From assembly GCF_030253575.1 (NCBI RefSeq), contig NC_080569.1, forward strand, positions 19,882,001 through 19,946,000: a stretch of DNA of 64,000 nt. Reading direction: 5' to 3'. This document shows, piece after piece, positions 35,261 to 47,105 of this stretch. The notes under the pieces were generated by a model that did not search any database, was not told where the DNA came from, and saw only the letters and a program-made list of their open reading frames with translations. Positions within the stretch are counted from its first letter, which is position 1; each line of letters starts with the position of its first letter. The translations under genes were made by a program, and so were the position numbers. The stretch comes from Rhododendron vialii (Eukaryota; Streptophyta; Magnoliopsida; Ericales; Ericaceae).

Positions 35261-35645
35261 CTGTGCCGAATTCCAACCCCTGGAACAGCACAAAGACTTG
35301 AAAACAAACAATTGGAGAGAGAGAGAGCGAGAGAGAGGGGAGGGGGGCGCTGATTATCACTAGGAGGATATCAGTAGTCGATTGCCAAAAGGAAAAGCAA
35401 AAAAGGGCCAAGGGAAAAACGGCTGATTGGGATTGATAATGATGTGAGTGGAGTAATAGTATTTATTTAATTACAGTAATACTATATAAAACTAAGTACT
35501 ACTTACTCCTACTACTTCCTTACTTACTTTGGAGAGATGACGGTGTGGTGTGAAAAGAGAAAAGCTTTGAAATTGTACGGTAATGGGGAAGGCAAAAAGA
35601 CAAGTTATGCGTTCTTTTAAACTTAAACTTAAACTTAAAATAAAA
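35261..35645. promoter_or_regulatory. Leader/promoter region of the PHL8-like gene
   Basis: The gene reads leftward from 35260, so this is its upstream side. A GAGAGAG tract (CT on the coding strand) lies at 35311-35345, typical of plant leaders. The 1.76-kb Mutator-like element begins at 35646, less than 400 bp from the start codon. Confidence 0.4.
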
Positions 35646-37402
35646 GGGTAAATTTTATTTACCTCCCCTGAGGTTTTTGACAAAGATAGAAATCTCCCTC
35701 CACGTTTCTGAAATTGCACTGTCCTTTTTTTTTGATCAGAAATTGCATTGTCCTTCCCTCTGCTTTTTGTTGGCTAACGTTCGTTAAAGAAATGTGGCTT
35801 TACGTTTCTGCCCATGTATTAGTAATGAATAAAAAAACGAATAAAAGGGGAAAAGCTACAGGACTTAGGAAAAGTGTGCAAGGTTGCAAAAAGCACACGT
35901 GCATTGCTGTGATGCATCTCACCGATCTAGAGTTTGTACTTGTACCGGGTTGTTCGGCTAAATAAGTCACTTGGCTTATTTTTTTCCCTTATTTAAAAAA
36001 AATTCGCATTTGTTAGTTTTTTGTCATTTGATTTGAGATTATTACTTCTTCATGATAAGATGAATCTAAAAAGTAAAAAATTACGTTCGAAATTCAAATT
36101 TTTTTGAATAAATATGAAAAAAAAATTGGTTTATTGGCTTATTTTTGTCTTTATTCAAAAAAATTAGGTTTCGATTGTAATTTTTTACCTTTTAGATTCC
36201 TCTCATCATGACGAAGCAATAATCCCCCCAAAATTGACGAAAAACTAATAAATGCGAAATTTTTTTTGAATAAAGATAAAAAAATAAGCCAAGTTAGCCG
36301 AACAACCAATACGCGGGAAGAGAAAAGAGAGGTTGCTTTGCTCGAGCAAAATTTGTGAAGGTAAGCTACTTTGCTCGAGCAAAATTTAAAGGTAAGTTGC
36401 TTTGCTCAAGCAAAATTTGTCCATTTCGCATATGTATGCCCGAGTTCAGTTCTTTGCATTTTGGACTTGGTTTAATTAGTAATTGGCTTGGGCTAGGTTC
36501 GGATTAAAAGTCGAGAGTGTTTTTTTTTTGTTTTTTTTTAATTTTTTACATTTGTTAGTTTTGTGTCAAATTTTTGTGACTTATTGATTTATCTTGATGA
36601 GAAAAATCAAAAAAGTAAAAAAAAATGATCGAAACTCATAATTTTCTTTTGAAAAGACAAAAATAAGTAAAAAGATAGTTTTTTTTTACACAAATCAATA
36701 AGTCACAAAAAATTGACACAAAACTAATAAATAAGAAAAAAAATGTGAATAAAGACAAAAAAAAAAAAATCACATGTGAAGAGAGAATGGAGGGCTTCTT
36801 ATCTCTTAATATATAAATGGGAGTTCTTGGCAGGAGATGGGTACCAGTTGGATGTGGTGAAAAGAGAAAAGGGGGGAAAAGTTAGACATGTGGGTCCCAT
36901 GGGTAAAATTGGCATTTACAAATTGTTCCATGCTGACCTCATCACTGTTAGTTGCTTTCCGTAACGTCAACCAAACGGCTAGGGTAAAGTGCACACGAAT
37001 CAATAAGTCACAAAAAAATTGACACAAAACTAATAAATAAGAAAAAAAATGTGAATAAAGACAAAAAAAAAAAAAATCACATGTGAAGAGAGAATGGAGG
37101 GCTTCTTATCTCTTAATATATAAATGGGAGTTCTTGGCGGGAGATAGGTACCAGTTGGATGTGGTGAAAAGAGAAAAGGGGGGAAAGGTTAGACCTGTGG
37201 GTCCCATGGGTAAAATTGGCATTTACAAATTGTTCCATGCTGACCTCATCACTGTTAGTTGCTTTCCATAACGTCAACCAAACGGCTAGGGTAAAGTGCA
37301 ACAGACAATAGAAGCAGAGGGGACGACAGTGCAATTTCAGAAACGTGGAGGGAGGTTTCTGTCTTTGTCAGAAACCTCAGGAGAGGTCAGTGAAATTTAC
37401 CC
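35646..37402. mobile_element. Mutator-like element with 79-bp inverted ends and 9-bp target duplication
   Basis: The ends 35646-35724 and 37324-37402 match at about 71 of 79 positions when inverted (start GGGTAAATTT, then CCTGAGGTTT, CCTCCACGTTTCTGAAATTG). The exact 9-bp duplication AAAATAAAA flanks at 35637-35645 and 37403-37411. No transposase frame was found. The interior contains a nested inverted-repeat segment (about 35949-36307, ends GGTTGTTCGGCTAA) and a 307-bp tandem duplication. Confidence 0.9.
36690..37303. repeat. 307-bp tandem duplication inside the Mutator-like element
   Basis: Copies at 36690-36996 and 36997-37303 are nearly identical, differing at only a handful of bases (for example CAGGAGATGG versus GGGAGATAGG). 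This implies a duplication much more recent than the element's own end divergence. Confidence 0.88.
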
Positions 37403-37424
37403 AAAATAAAATTGTTTTGTGATT

Positions 37425-37725
37425 ATTTGAATTTTTTTCATATTTTTTAGTTTTGCATCATATTATTATGGATTATTGATTTATCTCAACGAGAAAAATC
37501 AAAAAAGTAAAAAAAAATTACTTTTGCCCAAATATTTTTGAGAAATATCTACTTTTTAGCAAAAAAAAGTGAAATAATTTAAGGTATTTTGAGAAAAAAA
37601 TGGTAATTTCTGAAAATAATTGGGTAAAAATAATTTTTTTTTTACTTTTTCGATTCCTCTCGTCAAGACGAATCAATAATCTACAAAAGTTTGGCACAAA
37701 ACTAACGAATGCAAAACAAAAATTA
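37425..37725. repeat. Foldback repeat (GTTAGTTTTG...TTATTGATTT family)
   Basis: An inverted repeat: the left arm contains TTTTAGTTTTGCATC, ATTATTGATTTATCTC and GAGAAAAATCAAAAAAGT, and the right arm carries the reverse. Related foldbacks lie near 35992-36300, 36535-36760 and 41250-41460. Confidence 0.7.
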
Positions 37726-38497
37726 AATAATGGCAAATCAAGTTATTTAAATTAAGTTTAAAAGAACGCAGCCTAAGAAAACAACAAGGGAATGAACCAC
37801 ACTATGCGCAAATTCAACGACAACGACTGCCTGCGCTGCCCATCAAATTGAACCACCACATGCGGTGGGGGGAGGGATTTTGGTTTGACTACGGTCCAAG
37901 TTTGGACAGCAGAGGTGCAGTTCAAGTTATCGCAATCGTCGATTAGCGTTTTCAATGGTCCTGATTTATTTTTAATCTTTTATCGGAAATAAAAAATTCA
38001 ACAGATTTGAACCATCAATTATCAATATGAACGGTACAAATGTGTTCCACTAACTAAAATAATTACTTATTTTTCAAATAAGCACTTATTTTCTGAATTA
38101 AATGTGATGTATTGTGAGGATGGTCTATCTCGTAAAGTGAAAAATAAATACTTAAAAAATAAGAACCTTAGCGAAATAGAGCCAGCATTTCTGGTAAGTT
38201 ATTTATAGTCAATTTGTTTCCACTAAACTAAAAATTATAGAAAACGTATTGAATTAGTGGAAGAAAATGTATTGGATATCTGAAAAGTCCAAGTGATGAG
38301 TTGCCAGCTACCCATAAGATTCACCAAGCCCTTGGCCTTGGGGTTTATTCAATTGTACAAATCGTTGAGTGCTACAATAGATTCGCTTACAACTATGCCC
38401 TTCAGCCCTTGGCTTTGTTGTCAAGAGAGAGGTCGGTTTAATTAGCGACTTAGCGTCAATGCTTTGTAATAATTTAAGTAATATATTAGTACTATTA

Positions 38498-38935
38498 GGT
38501 AATTTACACCAACCTCCTCTAAGATTTTTGACAAATACACTACCCCAAACATATCAAGTTATTACAATCGGCCTCCCTGAAATGGGGATAACTTAGCTCA
38601 ATTAGATCCACTCTCTTAGTCTTCCGTTGGATTTGGGAATCCCAAGATTCCAATCTCAAAAAAATATATATATACTTTTTTTAGTTTTCATTTTGCCCTT
38701 AAATTTTCTCTTGCGAATCCATACTAAGGAGTTAACACTTTTTGAAAATAAATTGGTTGGAGAGTATATTGAATCTTTTTAAAGGCCAGAAACCTAGAAT
38801 CTAACGGAAGACTAACGGAGTGGACTAATTGAGCTAAGTCATTCCTATTCAAGGTAGGCCGGTGTAATAATTTGAAAAGTCGGGGGGCGCCATGTATTCG
38901 TCAAAAATCGCAGGGGAGTTTAGTGTAAATTAGCC
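38498..38935. mobile_element. Foldback MITE with about 140-bp inverted arms
   Basis: The left arm starts GGTAATTTACACCAACCTCC and includes CTTAGCTCAATTAG and TTAGTCTTCCGTT. The right arm is their inverse, ending GTGTAAATTAGCC. About 438 bp. Flanks share only ACTATT, so the target duplication is uncertain. Confidence 0.8.
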
Positions 38936-40807
38936 AAAACTATTTTATCATAAAGCCAAAAATTACTCCCCAAACGATTGCTACCGTATATCTAAATTAT
39001 GACAATTTGTGATTTTCATTATGCCGATTTTTGATTTTCTAATGCATATTTATGATACTAGTTACGACTTGTACTTTAAAATTTAGGTCATTAGCAGGTT
39101 ATCCATAATTAAAAAATATTATTATTGTGTAACCATAATTATTCATGCCAGAATCTATAATATTTGTACCCCAACCAAATATATGCGTACAATATCAAAA
39201 TTAAATAATGTTATCCATAAATATTATAACAACACCATAAATTGGCATTATCTTATTACAATGAGTCATACAAAAAATTCTTCGACTCGTATGATATTCC
39301 GTAGCAAAATCAAAATATGTCTTACCAGAATCAACAATTGTTATATCCAAGCCAAAAATATTTGTAAAATACCACAAATTTTATAAAATAACCACAATTG
39401 TTATGACTACACCTACAATTGTCATTTTCTTACCACAACGTGTCGTATCAAAAGAAAACATATGTAAATACCACAAATTATATAACAAACCACAATTGTT
39501 ATGACAATACCATAAATTGACGTTTTCTTACAACAACATGTTGTACCAAAAGAAATCGATTAAAATATTCGGTAATAAGACCAAAATATGTTGTATCACA
39601 ATCAATAATAATTATACCCAAGCAAAATACATGTCTAAAAAATCAAAAATTCAATAACAATACCATACATTGTCGTTACTTTAGCACAATGTGTTGTACG
39701 AAATTTAAACTAAAATTATTTTTAATTTCTGCCACATTATTTTTTAAAATTTTAAAATTTCCACCATATTATCTTAATTTTCAATTCCATCCATTATTTT
39801 TTTGAAATTTTAATTTTTCCCTATACAATACCTCAAAATTTTAAACTAAAAATGAAATTCTCGCTCAAAATTTTCATATAAGAAATTCACCAAAAAGTAA
39901 GTACTATACCCAAATTTTTTAATATAATTGCAATTTCCTCTCAAAATATTTCTCCAAATCAAATTCTCTCTCTAAAAAATTTAATCCAAAAAATCAAAAT
40001 CCCTCCAATTTTTCGTGAATAAATGAGAGTTCACTAAAAAATTAATTATTCAATTGTCTGAAGACAAGGATTTGGGTTTGATCTTTCAGGTTAAATGGGT
40101 TGAGTAGGGCTGTCAAAAGTATAACCAATTTTAACTTAAGTTTTATTTTTTTATTTTTTGTTAGAATGATTGATCTAAACCATTACGATATCAAGTCTTA
40201 CGATATTCAACATTGTTACTAGAATAAAAAATTATCGGATATTGACAAATACGTATCAGAAGATATTAAAATTTAATAATGTCATGTTGATCAAATTGGA
40301 TTAAAAAATTGATCATATCGAACAGTCTAACTTTATTGATTTATTAAATTAGTTTTAGATTATTTTATTATTTTCATAATTTTAAATTTAATACTCCAGT
40401 TTAGAAAGTAAAAATATATATTCTTAAAAACCTCAATTTCTAGTCCACCCAAATTAATATTGGACCGCGGTTGAAAGTACATTAAAGATAGAAGAAAGAG
40501 AAACTCAACAATAGAGTAAGTGATAACCGGTTAGATAGGTTGTCTTTTTTTTAATTAAAAAACTGAACGATTAATGTTAGATTATTTCAAATCCAATGAA
40601 ATATATAAAAGGTGCATACGATACACACTTGTTAAGAGGTGTGTATCATAGGTCTATCCCTTTAAAACAAGTCCAAAATTGTACGAACTCAAATTGCTAG
40701 GATTGTACGATAAAATTCAGTTGTAATCAATGTCTCGCTTCAATGCAAGGAGCCGTACTCGTACCACTTAACTTCTTCCCAACAAATGTTTCATTTTTGT
40801 CCTCCCC
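38936..40807. repeat. AT-rich block with a degenerate tandem repeat
   Basis: Between 39210 and 39710 a motif of about 38 bp (ACCATAAATTG, then a TTACAACAA-like piece and TGTTGTA) occurs four times, near 39231, 39410, 39509 and 39661, along with ACCACAATTGTTATGAC copies. No gene was seen. A TAGGGCTGTCAAAAG at 40105, like a hAT end, has no partner that I could find. Confidence 0.55.
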
Positions 40808-40810
40808 TAA

Positions 40811-41892
40811 GGCCATCCACAGTGGTATAATCAAAAGTCAATTGTTGTTAAAGTTAACAATATTGGTGCAAAAAATGGCTCATAATGGTATAATCAAACT
40901 TAGCAACATCATTAGAAATAATCAAATTTTGGGCTTTGGATAACCAAAACTAGCAACCTTTTTCAATAATCAAAATTTGTGAACCCCACACCACATAAGT
41001 TAATTGGTTCTAAAATTTTTATACACGTGTATTTCAGCTAGTATTTTCTTTTTCTCTTCTTCACATGCTCTATATCTTTTTCACTTCAATCACAAACTAT
41101 TTCTCTTTCTTTTCCTCCAAAAGTGAAGCTCATATTTCTCGATCATCTACAATTTAACCCATCGTTGCCGGATTAAGGTATTTCACTCTTCTTTCCCGTT
41201 TCTATTTTAGGCTACATTCTTATGAGCTTAATTTAAATTTGAAAATTGTCTTTATTTGAATTTTTTTTGCATTTGTTAGTTTTGCACCAAATTTTTATGG
41301 GTTATTGATTGTCTCGACGAGAGGAATCAGAAAAATAAATTTTTTTTTTTACTTTTACCCAAGTATTTTGAGAACTAATCCCTTTTTAGCAAAAATAATA
41401 ATTTTTTCGACTAAAAAGTGGTTATTCTTTTTTGTTCCTCTCATTATGGTTAAGTAAATGAAGAACCTTGCAAAAAAAAGAAGGAAGAACCTTGCATTCT
41501 TTTCTAAATTCAAGAACACATCTGATTTTTTTTGAAAGATTAAGAATTTAAGAGAGTGGTGGATTTGTGATATAGGCTACAGGAATAGAAAGAAAAAAAA
41601 AAGTTTTGGTGTTGTTTTGATAGATAACAATAGAAAGAACACCATATGTTCGATATATTTTTGCAAAAAAAAAAAAAAAAAAACCATAATGGAGGGAAGG
41701 TGAATGGCGGGAAACAGAGGGGAAAAGATAGATTGTGTGAAATTGTAGTGGACTTTTTATTTTGGTTATGGACTAGAAGTGACCATTGTGAACCTTAATA
41801 TTGTTAAGCTTAGCAACCTCTTAAGTGAATAATCAAAAGCTGATGTGTCAACTTTTGATTATCCATTTTTTATTATACTGCTGTGGATGGCC
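40811..41892. mobile_element. PIF/Harbinger-like MITE (copy 2, long form)
   Basis: Ends GGCCATCCACAGTGG and CTGTGGATGGCC, inverted, with TAA at 40808-40810 and 41893-41895. 1,082 bp, no transposase. It contains part of the foldback family at 41250-41460. Its right TAA is also the left TAA of the next element. Confidence 0.82.
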
Positions 41893-41895
41893 TAA

Positions 41896-42354
41896 GAGCA
41901 TCCACAATGTAATAATCAAAACTAAAAAGTTGCTAAAGTTAGCAATGTTTGCTTAAAAAAGTGCTCACATTGTAATAACCAAACTTAGCAACCTCTTAGC
42001 AACTCATCAAATTTTGACATTTGAATAACCAAACCTAACAACTTTTACCAATAACCAAAATTCAATAGCCAAACCCAATAACCAAATTCAAAACTAAAAA
42101 ATTAAAAAACACCTCACATTAGAATCGTCTCATCGAGACGAATAATTTGGTGTGGTCGGGTGCATGATTGAAACTCATTTACAATTGGACATAGATGCAT
42201 TGCGTATTGTAGGGGGGTTTTTTTTTATAGAGATACAAAAATAACCAATGTGGATATCAAGTTTGTTAAGTTTGATTATGAACTAAATGGATAATCAAAT
42301 GCTGACGTGGCACATTTTGGTTATCGATTTTGATTATTCTCATTGCGGATGCTC
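41896..42354. mobile_element. PIF/Harbinger-like MITE (copy 3)
   Basis: Ends GAGCATCCACAATG and CATTGCGGATGCTC with TAA at 41893-41895 and 42355-42357. 459 bp. Same family as 34458-34908 but inverted relative to it. Confidence 0.88.
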
Positions 42355-42357
42355 TAA

Positions 42358-42921
42358 CTAAACTAAAAAAAATATTGACCCAAAAAAAAAACTATACTGT
42401 TGCAACTAAAAGTTGATAGTAATTGGCAATTTAATTCAATTTTTTTTTGGTCCGGTGAAGGTGCTTTATATGAAATCAAGCTTTCAACTCCTATCTGTAT
42501 TTATCAAATTTACGTTAGAAAGTGTGTGGCAGAAAACTATTCAAAGTGAAAAAAAAAAAAAAGGATTCGGCTATGATGCTCCAGTCTAGTTTGGCCAAAT
42601 CCATGCCTCCAATTTTCCTCAACCATTGGATCTCTCTTTTTCAACCTCAATCATTGATTTAATCTCACCCATAGTAAGGCCTCATTTCCACTAAAAATTT
42701 TGCGCTAATGCTTTTATGAAGTTGTTCATACTAAACTTTTTTTTTTTTTTTTAAAGTTAATTTGTTTTCCACTAAACTAAAACATCCAACATATTTTCTT
42801 CTACTGACCCAAACATTTTCTACAGTTTTAAGTTTAGTGAAAGTAACTTGACGTTTATGGACGACAAGAAGTAATGCATAACTTAACGCTTAACGGAAAT
42901 GCACCCTAAGTATGTAATTCC
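42358..42921. other. AT-rich, no gene seen
   Basis: Low-complexity A and T runs. No motif was recognised. Confidence 0.4.
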
Positions 42922-43118
42922 AAGGGGGTTGGCCAAGTGGTCTTGGCTTGAGACTTAGGTGTTTGCTCCATCCTAAGGTCACAGATTCGATTTTCCTTGC
43001 CAACAACTCTTGGGGCCATCTCACTTGCACACGTAAGCGTGTGAATTGGCCGTGGGAGAGGCTGTAGAAAATAGTTCGAGGTGCGCAAAAGCTAACCCGA
43101 GACACCAACTGCCAGATA
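42922..43118 (+). mobile_element. tRNA-derived SINE (Au-SINE-like)
   Basis: Starts with a tRNA-like head containing an A-box-like TTGGCCAAGTGG and a B-box-like GGTCACAGATTCGATT. GCCAACAACTC and GGGGCCATC follow, then a tail region with TCGAGGTGCGCAAAAGC and CCCGAGACACC. This order matches plant Au-type SINEs. The 3' limit is approximate. Confidence 0.7.
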
Positions 43119-43523
43119 AAAGATTTGGGTTTGATTGGAGGAGTCTCTTCTGCTCTTATATTTCACTTTGCTTGCACCGCGAATTCCTATCAACACATGT
43201 TACATGCAAATGGAACTAATACTGTAGCACAATTCCAGGAGTGACAAATTTTCAGAAAAAAAAGAAAAGAAAAGTATGGGGCACTGTGAGCTTTGATTTC
43301 ACAATTCAACGTTGTTGGATAATACTCCAGTAAATCTTAGGTGTTGACAAATTAAGTACAAATGAAACTTTGAAAAAAAGAAAACACATGCATAGTACTA
43401 TTTCATCATCAATCCCCTTAAGCAAGAAGCAATAATGTTGGTTGAGAAAATTATAGCCTTCCTGATCACTATATTTGCGGAGGATGAGAACAAACTGACC
43501 CTTGAATCGTCCTTCAATAATAC

Positions 43524-46462
43524 TCACAGCCTATACCCGTGTAAATGTTTAGCCCATCTTCTGGCCCGGTAAGGGTCATGGTAATCCAAACTTTCAACAT
43601 TGCTACTTCTCCCAGGAATGCCATCAGAAGCTTCTGTGACCTCAATTCTCTCTCTTTCATCGCCTATGCCCACCACTATTTCCCCTCTCCTCGTACATTC
43701 ATCAACCCCGCCTTCGATATAGCTATATTCCACGCATACGTGTCCTGATTCGTCTAAAATTAACGGGATTCTTCTCTCCTCACCACCTCTAAGTTCTCCA
43801 AGCCTCACAATTCTAGCATCTTCCCCAATCCTCAACTGGATTTCTTTGATTACCCCTCCTAATACTCTGGTGAGGAACTCTTCGAATTCGTGCATGACGA
43901 AACCATTTGAGGTGCCAAAGCCGAATCCTACGTGAAACCTATGGATTGGAATGGAAATTTCTGTATCAATCCGATGGTAAGATCTTGTTGGACTGTCTGA
44001 TAGGTGCAGAATGCAGGATCGTGGGTTTTTGTGGGCGCAATCACGGAGTATCTTTACCCCTTTCTTGAGCCCTTCAATTGGATCAGCTTGGCCCATGTAG
44101 AAAAGGCGATCAATGACTTGCAGCGCTGTTCGCTTACCATAGGATGTCATTCGCTTGAGGGGGAAAACCCTTGCTGCAGAAGATGAATAGGTGACAATCG
44201 CCAAACGATCAATTGGTCGAAGCGAGAAAACCACTAATGCCATGGATTGCTTTATAAGTCTCAAGTGAGGGCCGTTGGGGCTTGCAACTAAGACCAAGTC
44301 AGTTGCCGGCTGATGGGCTAATGTTACAGCAAGATAAGCTCTACCACCGGAGTTGCTCAAGTAAGGAGTTTTTACAGTTGGTGCAAAGTGGTTTCCTCCA
44401 GGAGGTGCTGCTAATAATGATGAAGAGCAGCTCAAGTGATTTAGTGGTACAAGGCCATGGGAATGGTATGAACTTGGCTGTGCCACTTGCAAGGGTTGGT
44501 GTGAGCATTGGTGACAGCTGTGATGAGCGAGTGTGACTGGTATTAAACTGAAATGTAGACGGGGATGATTAGGGGTGTAGTCAGGCTCAATAGGGTCGTC
44601 ATCATTGTAGCGGGCAGAGCGTAAGAAGGATCGTCTGTGAACCCGGAAAGTGGCAATGGAGTCATCAAGTATTTGGAGAATGGGGTCTGATTGGTTGCAA
44701 CAAGGTGGGTTTAGGTTGCGAGGAAGCTGCGTCCAATGAGCTCGGCATATAGGGCATGTGACGTTACCATGGCGGACGTTGGAGGAGATGCAAGCAAAAT
44801 GGAATGCATGAGAACACTGGGCTGTGAATACTGCTTGTCCTGGGCTAGTGCTTGTGCCATAACTCAGGGGATCTAAACATATTGCACACAAATTCTGCCA
44901 CAAGAAACATAAGCATAAGGTCATGCAGAACTAAAAGGTGGAAACCCCAGTAAAAAAAATGATTTTTTTCCGTAGAAGTTGAGTCAAAGGCATGATTGGA
45001 ACCTGAAAAGAACAGGTCATTGAAAATTTTAAAACCTATAAGCTCTTTCATTAGAAGGATGCCGTCCTACTGTTCATGGTACAGAAAATCTAGTCATGCA
45101 TCAAGTCAATTTGGTGATGAACAAAACTTTATCCGAATTTATCATTAAAGGATAAGAACAAGTGTTTTAATTCAAGCCCGTCTGTTTGTAGAACTGTTAC
45201 CCTTCCTCGCAGAGTTCATTGGGAAGTGAAAGCAGATAGTTGAGCATTTGAACTTCCCATTAATAGATATAGATTTTGTAGGATATGGGCCGTATGGCAT
45301 AAGCCTTCTATTCTACTAAAACTATCCAAGTATTTGTTCTAAACATGTAGATGTGCACAAAAACACAAACATACATGATTAATTATTCCATGAATTTCAG
45401 AATAAAGCAGTTGGGAGGGTAAGCGATTTTATAGGGGAAAAAAAAACAGAAAAGAAAAGCTTTGCACAAACAGAAGAGTGGAGTCTATCTTTTTCTTTGT
45501 TGTTTTCTTTTGACTTTTAACCATGGGGTTGAATCATAGTTTTCCAAGTTTAACGACTTAAGAGTACCGGCTAAAATCAAAATTTTACATGTTCAACAGG
45601 AGGGGTTGGAATATTCATTGCCCCGCATGGAAAGCCAAAACAATTGACAGCAAAGAAAAGGACCACCGGCACCCACCCAGCAAAGGACTACTGGTAAATG
45701 CAGAGAATCGAAACATCATAACTAGGTATTAAAGAAAGAACAGCACTAGCACCATTTTTCTCTTCTTCTTCTTTTTGTGTTGAGCTCTTTCTCCTTTTCC
45801 TTTTCCCTTCTAGAATGAAAGACCATTTGACATTAAACTATTTAGCAATAAAATGTTAAAAACGGTAGGCATTAGATTGAGAAAGAAAAGTAAACGATAC
45901 ACGTGGTAATGCCCTAGTGTGTTAATTGATTAGTATCAAACAGAAAGCAGTTTCATTTTGGCCTCTGGGAATACATAGCGTGCGGACAGTGTTTTCTGCG
46001 GTTTGTTGTTTGTCAATAACAAAATGAGAGACAATGTTATCTTCAATTTTGGGTATGTAGACTTGTCGATTTACTTTGATTATGAGAAGCCTTACAATGT
46101 GAGAAATGAAATTCCATACACACATAGGTACACATGAAAACGTTTATAGACTGGTAGGTAAATATTTACGGTATAAGCAAATAAAAGCTTTTTGATACCT
46201 TGGTAGAAGTAGTTGAAGAAAGGGCTTCACAAGTTAATTCCCCTGAAGTTGCTGAGACCCCTGGCATCTGCAATACAGTACCACATACACATCCATTCCA
46301 TGAAATTAACCACGTGTAGAACACATTTCCCAGTTCTTCAATTGGAGTTTCAAATAACCAATAAAATTGTTCACGCACCCACACACACACAAGAGGGTTT
46401 CTAGTGCTGGGGCTGGGGAAGTCCAAAAGCTCGCACATTTGGCTTTCAACTGAAAAACTAAT

Positions 46463-46500
<38 letters not shown>

Positions 46501-46645
46501 CTGGACAACCCCTGACCGGTTGACTAGTGAGTTTGCTCCCCACATGACCAGGTTCTATTTTTGGGTCAAGCAAAGTAATTTCTAGTAAATGCCCTTGCCT
46601 TTTATCGGATCAGAGGGTGCGCGTAAGACATCCCCTAACCGTCAA

Positions 46646-46716
<71 letters not shown>

Positions 46717-46871
46717 AGGACAATAGGAGCAAAAAGAAAAGTAGGAGGAAATGGAGGCAGGGGGAAATGCGAGAGGGTTTTATTTTTGGAATTCAATAAG
46801 TGGGAATTGGGTGATAAATTGAAGCCAGCATCCAATTTATCTTGAGAAAGTTACACAATTTCACTCAGTCC

Positions 46872-46940
<69 letters not shown>

Positions 46941-47105
46941 CACAGCAGCAGCAGCAGCAGGAGTAGTAGTGTGGTGGGTGGAGGGAAAGTGGTGGTGGTG
47001 ATGATGATCAACAGGGGGAGAAGGTCCACGGGAGAAAGAGCCGCATGTCTGTACAATCTTCCTTGCTGCTCTTTTCAGCTTCGCTCCTCCTCCTCCTCCT
47101 CCCAT
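43524..47105 (-). CDS. RING-finger/vWA E3 ubiquitin ligase, WAV3 family
   Basis: Three exons in coding order: 47105-46944, 46267-46199, 44894-43524. All junctions are in phase 0, giving 533 aa. Exon 1 starts with a Gly run and AKLKRAARKIVQTCGSFSRG, a His6 stretch and an Ala run. Exon 3 holds the RING-H2 domain (about residues 80-130: CAICLDPL, then CSHAFHFAC, then CPICRAHW) and a vWA-like domain (about 270-420). WAV3-family ligases are linked to root gravitropism and auxin responses in Arabidopsis. The vWA metal site, DVSGSM in relatives, reads here VASPNG after ATDLVL, so the MIDAS Asp and both Ser positions are lost, whereas RSFLRSARYNDDDPIEPDY and the C-terminal part are kept. The first intron begins GTGAGT followed at once by a (CT)n tract. 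Exon 1 is the least certain part. It was chosen because its phase fits and its sequence resembles family N-termini. Confidence 0.82.
46466..46496. repeat. (GA)n tract in intron 1 of the WAV3-like gene
   Basis: About 15 GA units. Confidence 0.9.
46649..46714. repeat. (GA)n microsatellite in intron 1 of the WAV3-like gene
   Basis: About 33 perfect GA units. Confidence 0.95.
46872..46938. repeat. (GA)n microsatellite abutting a splice donor
   Basis: About 33 GA units with one extra G at 46891. On the coding strand it reads (CT)n directly after the GTGAGT donor of exon 1. Confidence 0.95.

Noticed and set aside
40105-40120. TAGGGCTGTCAAAAG as the left end of a fifth hAT element
   Set aside because: No matching right end or 8-bp duplication could be found within the following sequence.
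42922-43000. Possible tRNA gene
   Set aside because: A-box and B-box-like motifs are present, but the acceptor and anticodon stems do not form, and SINE-specific sequence follows.
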